Positions 12,194 to 22,254 of a DNA stretch of 64,000 nucleotides are shown here, in pieces; position 1 is the stretch's first letter, and each line of letters begins with the position of its first letter. Under the pieces are notes generated by a model that did not search any database, was not told the origin of the DNA, and saw only the letters and a list, made by a program, of their open reading frames with translations. This DNA is from Galerina marginata (taxonomy: Eukaryota > Basidiomycota > Agaricomycetes > Agaricales > Galerinaceae). The stretch spans positions 186,001-250,000 of the forward strand of contig JAECYW010000015.1 in the NCBI GenBank assembly GCA_023014335.1, written 5' to 3'. A program made the position numbers and the translations under genes.

Positions 12194-13132
12194 TTATGCA
12201 TGGGTATTTTCAGCGCCAACGCCAGACAAGCCAGGGATATTTTTACTCTGGATAATCCTGGTGGGCTCCAACATGTTAGCGATGATAAACTGACCATCTA
12301 AAAATGAAAACGGCATTGAATTGTCAGTGAAAGAGCTCCCAATAATGTAGATGAGAATATGACGCGTACTGGGCATATCGTTCTCGTCGGCTCTCCACTC
12401 TGCCTCCTGCGCATCTTTTGCAACTCTGGTCAATACATGCCTCCCGACGAGTCTCCTTCTAGCCTCGGCAGTGTCAACTTCTACGAACCAGCGTTCGTCC
12501 AATAGGAGCCCAGCATCACTCCAAGGCGGGACGGCAAGGAAGACATATAGACCTTCGATGATCACTATCCGGTGGTGCGGGTGTATGGACACTGCATCTG
12601 GGGAGGGGTCTTTTAAGGCATGATCGAAGGATGGGGCGGTAATGACTGCGGTGTTGGTGGTGTCGCGGAGCTTCTGTAGGAAGTCGACATAGCCCACGCC
12701 GTCAAAGGTCCAATGGATTCCTCTTCTGTCGTGGGCGAGCTGTGGATCTGGGAGAACATCGAGCTGAGCACGCGAAAGGTGCCAGCCATCCAGTCCGACT
12801 AGGATGGCTTGACCATGCACTGAGGACGTTCGCTGGACATCAGATTCATTCTCGATACTCAACAGGCGCTGGTTTTTGTCCTCCGCAGATGAAGTTTGCG
12901 ATGAAATCAAACGTCCTTGCAGAATACGGTTCGTCCGTTCCGTTAGGAGCAGAGAGAATGTAGACTTCCCGGACGCAGGTATACCTGCAATTCCGACCAG
13001 TAGACGCTGAGGCGAAGGTGTGCTATAAAATTTGGTCTCCATTTCGGGATACTTGGAGAAAGTGGTGTACAATGCATACCTCTCCAGTTTATCCACCAAA
13101 TACCGCGACAACTCTTCGATTTCCGCATCCAT
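12194..13132 (-). CDS. P-loop kinase of the uridine kinase / YFH7 type
   Basis: Two exons (13132-12370 and 12297-12194) give 288 residues. The Walker A motif GIPASGKSTFS is at residues 50-60. Downstream are VGLDGWHLSRAQLD (the substrate-loop Asp), a DRRGIHWTFD segment, IIIEGLYVFLAVPPW and the lid RRRLVGRHVLTRVAKD with R residues for phosphate binding. This matches the small-molecule kinases related to yeast Yfh7 and bacterial fructose/uridine kinases; the substrate is not known from sequence. The intron (12298-12369) is 72 nt, in frame and free of stops, so intron retention would still yield a protein. The spliced form restores the family-typical NDMPNGQFIIANM, which argues for splicing. Confidence 0.8.
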   Translation of the reverse strand: MDAEIEELSRYLVDKLERYALYTTFSKYPEMETKFYSTPSPQRLLVGIAGIPASGKSTFSLLLTERTNRILQGRLISSQTSSAEDKNQRLLSIENESDVQRTSSVHGQAILVGLDGWHLSRAQLDVLPDPQLAHDRRGIHWTFDGVGYVDFLQKLRDTTNTAVITAPSFDHALKDPSPDAVSIHPHHRIVIIEGLYVFLAVPPWSDAGLLLDERWFVEVDTAEARRRLVGRHVLTRVAKDAQEAEWRADENDMPSTRHILIYIIGSSFTDNSMPFSFLDGQFIIANMLEPTRIIQSKNIPGLSGVGAENTHA

Positions 13133-13470
13133 GGTGCTTATGGTCGCTCCAGCCTGGCTGTGCCCGCTGTACGCTCCCGGTTCTCACCGCGTTACAAGGT
13201 ACGCCATAGTCCAATTAGTAGGTGGGAAAGCTGTGCTCATTGGAGATTGATCATTGATCAGGGTCCCTGCATAGCTTATTCCGGTTCTTATTGAACGTGG
13301 ATCCGTCATTCCTGGTCATATTCTTGGTGCCTTGCGTTGTGGCACCTTCGTTGACTCATTTTCTTCCTGAACCACGACAGCTTTTGACTTTCTCTGTCTT
13401 CAATTGCGCTACACGATATTCGCGCCCACGATTACCATTTCACAGGAGGGACTCGCATTACATTAACGGC
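13133..13470. other. Divergent promoter region, kinase / GH71-99-like
   Basis: A 338-bp interval between head-to-head genes. It contains TGATCATTGATCA (13248-13260), a short imperfect palindrome. No gene seen. Confidence 0.4.
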
Positions 13471-16400
13471 ATGGCTAGTTCGAGCTCAAGTAATAACGCG
13501 GGGAAAATTCTGAAAAGGTGGCGTCGCAGTTTCAACGATATCAGGGGGTTGTTTTGAAAGTTAATCGATCTTACAGAGCAAACCCTTCAACGATACACGA
13601 CAAGTTTCTAGTGGGATACCAAGGATGGTGCGATAACTTCTTAGCTTTGGCCCATGTTCGGTGCCAGGTCACTAGAAAGAGACGTCGACTCACGCACTCT
13701 GGATTGAACAGGTTTACTTGCCCTGGAGACGGAGAACCTGTCGGACCAGGGCACCATGGGTGGTTACATTGGTTCAATCAACCAATTCCTGACGGCGGGC
13801 GGCCAAACACCGATGTCTGGCCTGATGTCTCATCATACTCGCCATCCGAACTATTCCCTGCTCCAGGACTCAAGACAAAGGCAGGCGAACCCGTCTTTCT
13901 TTTTTCATCACGAAATGCGAAGACAGTGCAGAAGTACTTGCAGTCATTCTTTGTTCCGAACTAGTTCTGATAACTAATCATAGGCATTTTCACTGGATGG
14001 CAGAGCATGGTGTTGATGGCGCGTTTCTTCAGCGATTTGCGGGACAATGTGATCTTGAAGCCGGGAATGAAGGCATTATGCGCATACGCGACGAGGTGGG
14101 AGACCGCGTTAGAGAGGCAGCAGAAAGGGAGGGTCGAGTTTTTGCTATTATGTGAGTTTCATCATTTCTTCTGCCCATCTGCCACACCTCTTGTTGGTCA
14201 TCCCGCCCTGGGATCACCATCGACGAGCGCAAGAATTTCTATCTGACATCTGGCTTATATTGATTGACAAACAATAGGTACGATGTCTCAGGCGTTCCTG
14301 CCGACCGCATACAAAGAATTTTAGAGCGCGATTGGGCCCACCTTGTCCGTAATAAAGACGTTCTGGACAGTCCAAACTATCTAAGAGAACGCGGAAAGCC
14401 CGTCGTCGCGTTATGGGGTATGACATATTGTCCATACACCCTATTCCTTTGTTTGACTGAACCATCTTTTAGGTTTCGGTTTCGACAACGCCAATCACAC
14501 CCCTGCACTTGTTCATTCCATCACACAATTTTTCCGCGACAATACTCCCGGTGGCGTATACATCATGGGCGGGACGCCTGCAAGCTGGCGAACGGCAGAA
14601 GGAGACGCAGATCGAAATCCTGCCTTTCTAGACGTCTGGATGAACGATTTCGATGCAATCTCCCCGTGGACGGTTGGGAGGTACAGTACAGAGCAAGATG
14701 CCGATAATTTTTTCGAGCAGAAGATGAAAGGCGACTTCGATCTTGTCAAGCGACATAACGAAGAAGGTTCTGGAAGAAAGATAGATTATATTCCAGTGGT
14801 CTTGCCGGGCGGTTCGGTGAGTGTATTTCACCCGTGATCGGCGAAGTTATTTTAACAGTTTCGATTTTGTGAAGGGCTTTAACCTGTCTGAAGGAAAATG
14901 GGGGTTCAATGACATTAAGCGACGTGGTGGCCGATTCCTTTGGAAGCAGATCTCAAATGCCAAACGGCTCGGCGCCCGTACTATGTATGGTGCAATGTGG
15001 GACGAGTGAGTGAAAGTTTCCTAAACTATCAAACGTGCTTTGTTTCTTCATACTCATTAACCTTTCAATCGCGCGTCCAGATATGATGAAGGCACTGCAT
15101 TCATGCCGATCGTCGAACATAAGAGAAACCTCCCCGTGTCCGACAAGTTCCGATTCATGGCCCTCGATGAAGACGGATATGACGTTCCCTCAGATTGGTT
15201 AGTCTCTTCTCGATCACATTTTTTTTTCAGGATGCACAAATGTAACCCTATATGTTTTTGTTTCTAAAATAGGTACATGAGAATATGTGGCTTCGCCGCC
15301 GAGGGCCTGCGCAGCGAACGAAGAATCCACGAGACATTCCCGATCAAAGAGCTTCAGGATTATTGGTCCTCACGTCCCAAATACGAAGCAGTCAGCCAAA
15401 AGTCCGCTGACTTTGTGTCTGGATCGTCCAGTGCTGCTGCCGGCGGTGCGAGTGGAAGTGGTGCAGGGTCCAGTGATGCAGACGGACAGACCTACGAGGA
15501 ATGGCTCGCTGCGCAGAAAGAAGACAAAGACGAGTTACCTCCACCCCCATATTCTCTCGAAGCCGGGGAGGCAGCGTCGACACCTGTTTCCCAGCCACAG
15601 TCTGTGGCTGCTGCTGCTGCTACTGTCGCCGTGGCATCCTCAACCCCTACCACGGGTCAAAGTGCGCCCACTACTTTGACAGGTCCTACTCAGCTTGCAC
15701 CCCAAAATCATACTGGCGGTCCACCTGTTGTTAATGCTTCTACATATCCAGCTTCCGGCCACGTTGGCCCTGGACCTGTTCCCAATGGTCCTGGAGGAAT
15801 CCAGAACCTATCGCAAGACCCCGTCGCTGCTCTAGCTCACGATTTTGGGCGGCAGAGTATCTCGAATCCATCTAACCCTCCGTTTGGCAGTAATATATCT
15901 GTGAATGCAGGCGCACCCACTACATCGCCTCCTCCTCTTCACCCGGCACATCCGGCGGCCCAGAATTCTGCACATGCTACTGCGTCTGGATATCCTGGTC
16001 TACAGTCACGTCCTTCGATTCAAGGTCAGCCGAGACCCCCATCTGCTCAAGCCAGACCCTCTTCGCAACAACAGTACTCGCGTCCGCAATCTCAGCAAGG
16101 ACATCCTTCGGGTCCTTCAGTTGCCACTGTCGGAGTTGCTTCTTCATCTACTCAGGCAACACCTGTATCGGGCCCGTGGTCTCAAAGTCAATGGCCTCCT
16201 CAGGAATGGAATATTCCCCCAAATCAAGCTTCATCTGCCCCATCTGTGCCTCAATCGACGCACCCTGGTGTTTCTGGCGGTGGTGCTAATCTTACTAGAC
16301 CTCACACGTTTACTGCTTCTGCTAGTTCAGGAGCTGGCGGGGGATCTCTGCGGCCGAGTGCTACTGTTATCGGCAGACCTTCTTCAGCAGCAGCATCTAA

Positions 16401-17511
16401 CCAGATCGCACCACTTGCTAGCTATCCCAGTCCTACTATCAGCGGCCAGCATGCTCAGTCACCTTATCCACCGCCTCCTAATAACCATACTCCAGCCAAT
16501 AATACTTTTAGTTCTACTTCTTATCCCCAACATGCCGCCTCGTCATACACACCTGGGCCCCCCGCGGCCGTGCCGCCTTTCCATGGACATGGCCATTCTA
16601 CACCGAGCTTCCCGACTGGACCGTCGGCATCGCCATACACCCCCCCGGTATCGAGCTATCCCGGTCACGGTGGTCATATCTTCCCCAAACAACCAAGCAA
16701 CAGTGCTTATCAATCTATGCCTGGCTCGAGTTACACGCCGTGGTCAGGTGGCCCATCGCATATCTCTCCTCCCCACAGCCCTCATAGCGTTGGGGCCTCA
16801 CCGTTCCCCGGCCAGTCGGCCTATAATTCACGACCGTACACCCCTGCTCAGGGCCCGCAGCAGCAGCAATATCCCGGCCCTTCCTTCCCGTCGAGTGCTC
16901 AGTCTTCGCCTCCCATAGGTGGCCCAGAAGGTGGTGGAATGTACTTCCCTCAAGGCCCCGGCGGAGAAGAGAGCTACTTCGGCGGCGGAAGTGGCAGCAA
17001 CGTCAACGTGCATGCGACTGGCTCGACTGCTTATGGAGCGTCATACCCCGGTCAGTATGGCACGTCATCGTCGTCGTCCTATCCTGGACAAGGAGGACCA
17101 TCTTATCCACAGGCGGGTCCTCCTGCCCCGGGACCGTGGATGCCTCCTGCCGTCCCACCGCGTGAGTATTTCCCCGTTTTAATTTTTTAGGTGTCCTCTG
17201 TGTGATATTGATCGTGATTTCAATACGAAAAATTATTTATAGGACCGCCCGCGCAGTCTGGATATTCTTATGGCAGGCCTTCAGGACCTGCTTTCCCCGT
17301 GGCTTCGAGTTCAGCGGGATCTGGACCTCTAGGTTTCGCGTTGAATGCTGTCGATAGGGTCGCAGGTAAGAAAACGAGAGAGCAGCTGGAGTCACAGGTC
17401 GGAAGCCTTGCACAGAGTGAGTTTTGCATTTCGTTTTTTAGTATTTCGTTTCGGAGGCTAACTCGTCTTCCTGTAGCTGGCAGCAAGCTGTTTAATAAAT
17501 ACATGAAATAG
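13471..17511 (+). CDS. GH71/GH99-like protein with long Pro/Ser/Gly-rich tail
   Basis: Eleven exons (13471-13517, 13577-13627, 13712-13933, 13984-14151, 14278-14417, 14473-14816, 14875-15005, 15081-15197, 15273-17161, 17243-17416, 17477-17511) give 1105 residues. Residues about 25-440 resemble the fungal GH99/GH71-like family (often labelled xylosidase/arabinosidase): FLVGYQGWFTCPGDG, HFHWMAEHGVDGAFLQRF, ALWGFGFDN, IMGGTPASWR, GFNLSEGKWGFNDIKRRGG, ARTMYGAMWDEYDEGTAF. No signal peptide is evident, so it may be intracellular. Exon 9 then encodes a tail of roughly 600 residues of low complexity (Pro, Ser, Gly, Gln, Tyr, Thr), followed by a short ordered C-terminal end (LGFALNAVDRVAGKK to SKLFNKYMK). 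The first intron has two possible donors (13518 or 13548). The longer 59-nt intron is preferred. Enzyme activity is not proven. Confidence 0.8.
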
Positions 17512-18772
17512 AAATTGCGAACGTGTGTTAAATGGTGGGAAAACATAGTTTCTTCTGGAAAGATTATCTTGAAGATTGGTGGATTGGTTATTGTGATTTT
17601 GGGAAGGTGACGTTTTTCCTTTCGGTAGCGACAAACCTGAACTGTTGTAGAATAATACAGATGTGTCAATGTAATATGTTTGTCCGTTCTCCGATCAACT
17701 GCCTAGTCACTGGTACGAAGACAAGGTTAACCATTGAACCTAATATAACAGCTCGTGCAGTTAGATCTTGGCAAGTACCTTCTTAGTGTGACGATGAATA
17801 GTTAGAAATCATCTTTGACGTGCAGGGCTCCAAGAGACGATCCGGACTTCCCTCCTCAGCCATCCTTGCCAAAATCGCGACTAAGGGACTGTGCGATTAA
17901 GCCCGATTAAGGGATATAAGACCGCCAATCGAAAACACTGGGCGATCGAGAGAGGTTGATGCTTTCAAGCCCTGTTCTAACCGTCGAGAGTTTGGGCCCA
18001 TAGGTCCGCAAGAATAAGATTTCGAATTCACAATCGATAACTAATGACCGGGCAACGGTGAGGTAAAAGAAGAGCGATCGCGATATCCAGCATGAGATCA
18101 GACAGCCAGCCGTACAGCAAAAATTGTTCTGGGGTCCCTTGGTTGGTTCTCATTGTTTTCGTTCTGGCACAAGGGTTCTGGAATTCCAACTCCGTGAACA
18201 GATTGCGATGGCTTTTCCGCGCTTTGGGGGTAACGATACATGTACATCAACATGTGTAAAAACATGAGGACGGATTCTGGGATGACATGGAACGCAATTA
18301 GAACCTGCGGGGGACGGTGATAGGGCATAAAAAATCGAAGTGGATACAAGCGCCAGACAGGCCCGACCTCCATGCATGCGAGAAGACATGCGACTGAAAG
18401 AGATGGTATCTTGGTTCATATGATCCAAGGATTGGGGATATAGTGGGCCAGTGACAAAGGCAGAGCATACGAAGATGGATACAAATTGGATGGACTCCTA
18501 ACTGACTGCAAAGTAGAGTAGAGGATTTGAATCGAAAGATTAGAGACCTTCGATGATCTTGGTCGTGCGAAAGGGAAGATAGGATGGCCCGGTTCGGACT
18601 GAGCTCCGCGACGTCTACGTAAAACTCAGCGAAGGTCTTGAGGATTGTGGCAGGTGCCTGGACTTCCGAAATTCACATCTTGGTCTCATGCAGAGACGTA
18701 TTAGATCGGAAAATATATAACATCAGTCGCTGTGGATTCGCTCACCCGCTTTTCCAGTGCAATCCGTTGACC
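17512..18772. other. Intergenic region upstream of zinc-finger gene
   Basis: No gene recognised. A TATA-like word (AAAATATATAAC) at about 18710-18721 lies 50-60 bp upstream of the chosen ATG of the next gene, supporting that start over the earlier in-frame ATG at 18638. Confidence 0.4.
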
Positions 18773-20351
18773 ATGCAAGCGCAGCAGTACGCCTTGCCTT
18801 TGCCTCCCGACTACTACGCAGCTATCCAGGCCTTTCCCCCACCTCTATCTGACCATTATCTCGCCCAAGATGATGCTCAAAATTTTGCAACCAGCTTCTC
18901 GAGGGGATCATCGTTCACTTACCCATATCAAGAGTACAGATACTTACTTGACCGCGGAGAGTTGACCTCTAGACTCTGCACTTCAGGCCTTGTGGGCTCA
19001 ACCCTTGACGCCACCGGCTTAGGATTCGCCGGGAACCATGCCTCTAATACTGGAGCTCTTGCTGCTCCCGAGGACATAACGGTCTACCAGCAGCAAACAT
19101 GGGACTGGACAGGAGCTCCTAACGGCGAAATTATTGCTCCTGCGCCTGTCTACGCTGCCCAGGCCGAGCCCGATTATTTTGGCGTTAAAAGCCCGGGTAT
19201 TCATGCATCGGGGGTTCGTTCTCCAGCGGCTCAGCTCCCAACTCCCGCTGCAATGGCAGTTTTGCTCAATCCGAGCGGCCGATCTGAAGACGAACCCTCA
19301 CAGATTGGATATGAGCTTCCTCATACCTCCGCGCTCGTCGCCAACCATGCATCCGCTACGGCTAGACCCAACCGCCTAGTGGAGCCGCTGGTTTCTACTC
19401 AGGAAATTGTTCCGGAGTCTCTATCGCGGGAGAAGAAACATGCATGCACCATGTGCCATAAACGGTGAGCCTTCCTGGTATCCAGTTCCCATAAATTCGG
19501 TTCACTGATCAGCTGCAATACCAGCTTTGATCGTCCCAGCACCCTACGAAAAGTAAGTCATTTTCATCGACTTACAAACACGATACTCACGAAATGTCGT
19601 CGGCTTTTTCATGGTCAGCATCTCCTCGTACACACCGGTGAAAAGGGTGCGTATCTTTAGCCGTTGAGCTGCATAACCAAAGACCCGCTGACATGGTAAT
19701 TTGTTGGCAGCTTTCGTGTGCGACACTTGCGGACGTCGCTTTGGAGTAGCATCCAATTTAAACAGACACGTCAAGCGTTGCATCTTGAAGCCGGTCAATA
19801 CCCCCTCCCCCTCCAATAACTCAGCCTCAGGTTCAGGATCACCATCTGCAGTTGCCGACTCTCCAAACATATCCACCTTAATTTCTCCTTCTCTTTCCCC
19901 TATGTCCGCTCGAGAATCCAGCGCATCCACCTCCGGATCGAGGTCAGGAAAGCGTCCCCGTGCCCCGCCTTCACCGCCCCCCGGTCCATTAGACTCCGAG
20001 GTCGCCTCCGCCGCTCCCAAGGCCAAGTCCCAAGGTCAGAAACGCCGCCGCCGTGCACCCTCTCCGTCGCAGTGGATCCCAGCGACGCTGCAAAACTTCA
20101 ACCTCCTTTCCGACGACTCCTACCGCGTCACCTCTGTACCGCTCCCGCCTGTCCGTCGTAACCCTCCAAAAGAGGAACGGGACTCCTGGGACGAAAACGT
20201 CGCGCACGCGCCTTACCACCCGTGCGGATGGAGCGGCGTCCTCCCTGGGCCAGGACTAGGGCTCGGTCTTGGTCTAGGCGGCAAGGACGTCAGAAATTTG
20301 AACCTCGGGGGTAGGGGCGGGTTCATGCTTGGCCGCGTTCTTGTTTTTTAG
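18773..20351 (+). CDS. C2H2-type zinc-finger transcription factor
   Basis: Four exons (18773-19464, 19525-19552, 19619-19646, 19711-20351) give 462 residues. Two adjacent fingers lie at residues 225-273. The first is C225-x2-C228-x12-H241-x3-H245. The second is C253-x2-C256-x12-H269-x3-C273, so it ends in cysteine (C2HC). The linker is the canonical TGEKAF. Exons 2 and 3 are each exactly 28 nt and lie inside the first finger and linker. The N-terminal 220 residues are Pro/Ala/Tyr-rich and probably regulatory. After the fingers come basic nuclear-localisation-like patches (SGKRPRAPP, QKRRRRAPSPSQW) and a glycine-rich end. The domain type resembles agaricomycete C2H2 regulators, but no orthologue is claimed. 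The start was chosen downstream of the TATA-like box. Confidence 0.85.
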
Positions 20352-22254
20352 ACGTACTGATTTTTCTTGAAGAGAGGAGCCCCAAAGATGGCCCTTCCAA
20401 TGAACATACGATACCCCCGGCATGATATAACGACAGATATGAAGACGACGACGGCCGCCTACACATTATATTCGTCTGCAGCCTGGCCATTGGAAGCTGG
20501 AGTCAGCTGCCATTTTGGCAGTGTTCCCAGCATGACCTACATCATTTTATGCTTTGCTATCTCGCTTTTGGGACCGGACTTCATTTATCCCTGTAGACGT
20601 TCCTTATCAGCATAGCACAACGCTTTTCTTTTATCTTTCGTCTGATGTACCTTTTTTGGAGTAACGATGGGACAAGCGGATTTTGGCGGATAAACTACTT
20701 GCAGGAGGACGATGAACGACTTGTTGTGGTTGAGGCGTATCTAGGAGACAAATTTCATTTGAGATTTCGAGGTAGAAGAATCGGAAAATATAGTTCCTGA
20801 CATCCTCTCTGAGCTCCTGGCTTTCTGGTCGTTGCAGTTGTCGCAACATTGTCAAGTCATATAAGTCGACCGCGTTTGACCGTGGTCTGAGTCCCAGGGA
20901 CAACGACTTGAATCATTTCATTGCACAAAAGGATTGGCATCCTGAGCGTCTTTCGGTTGGGCTTTTTACTGTTGTTAAAGTATAAGGGTCCTTGAGAGAA
21001 TGACCAATACGAGGCTCTAAAACGCTCGCGGGAAGGCATTCAATTGCCGCACATCGTGGCAGAAATTGGGCCCGAAGACAACGACAAACAAATGACAACA
21101 GTTTCCCATCTTGGAAACCAACTGCGCCACATCCTCTTTTTTCCTGCCACCATCAACGCTCTCAGGGCCCATATGTATGATTCTACAATGCATGTTTTCT
21201 GGCTGATGGCCCAACCTCAAGAGACTGCACTGACACACTGGGCGCCAACGGAACCACGGGTCTTGTGTTGTTTTGAAGGCTTGTTGCAAAAGGCTGGACT
21301 TAAAGTATTTATTTCTGAGGTAGCAACTTCCGTACTCCATAGGGTCAAGGGAGCATCGACAACGAGGCGTGTTCTGCTGTCCCAGTGCCTGTATTAAATA
21401 TAACATCCCAAACGACAAGGACCAAATTGCGAGCGTTTGCACCTGGTTAGTCTTGTGGCCTACAGAGAATAAGTTTTGAACCATGATATACACTAAAGTT
21501 CATGAGATTCTAACGACCTCATCAGCGCTGGTACGACCTGTCAGAGTTTTGCCTTTTTATTAATAAAGAGTAAGTATGGAAACGGGGCAAACTTCAGCTT
21601 CGGGCTGCAGATTTCTCCCTATAAGCATTACATTACCTGCGAGCATCTCGATGCCTGTCTGGGCTGCCCAAGCCCGTGAGTTTCCCTCATGTTGCGTGAA
21701 CAACTCGGCTTTTGTGAAGATCTGGTACCAAGAGATGAGATTATTGGCGGAATACGCGTTCAAGTTGTTCTCCGGAATCAATTCAACAAAATGACACTTA
21801 AGTTACGCGTATATCCGGAAGCAGATGAGACAATTTGAAAGGACATACTGTCATACTTCTCATCTTATATCTATCAACAGCCCAACACGGTTATTTTACA
21901 AGCTCAGGCAGGCTTGGAGCAAGTTTTCGGTTCGAACTTGGGATGTTGTGCCACAAAGGACACGGGTCCAGCCTGAGAATCCTCACTAAACAGAAGTAAA
22001 TAAAGCGGGTCACGAGCGCAATGGCGGCCTCGGCGATTTCAATTCTGGTGCAGCACCACAACCAACCTTGTTTTATTTCCTCGCTTCTGTCGCGTCAGGA
22101 TTCATTTTCTGACTTCTTTGATCAACGAGAGCCTTCGATTAACTATAACTACCAAATCAACGGCTTCCGCCTCTTTTGTGCACCTTTCAAAGGCCCTCAA
22201 AATTGCGATTTTTGGAGGAGATTGTCCATATTGGCCCAACTTGAACGGCGTACG
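20352..22254. other. Intergenic region with an exon relic
   Basis: No intact gene. It contains a fragment related to an exon of the membrane-protein gene at 26.3-28.0 kb (listed separately at 21590-21700). Plus-strand 21044-21397 is open for 117 codons but does not resemble anything I know. Confidence 0.4.
21590..21700 (+). pseudogene. Exon relic of the secreted transmembrane-protein family
   Basis: The plus strand here reads FLPISITLPASISMPVWAA followed by a GTGAG splice donor. The gene at 26.3-28.0 kb has YFPSNITLPSTVTIPVWAA followed by the same GTGAG donor (exon 26902-26966). Nucleotide words such as CATTACATTACCT against AACATTACCT, and GGGCTGCC, line up. No flanking exons of that family are recognisable, so this looks like a degraded partial copy. 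Confidence 0.6.

Noticed and set aside
15905..16918. A 337-codon leucine/arginine-rich frame inside the GH71/99-like tail
   Set aside because: Shadow of the Pro/Ser-rich coding exon, off the frame that joins both flanking exons.
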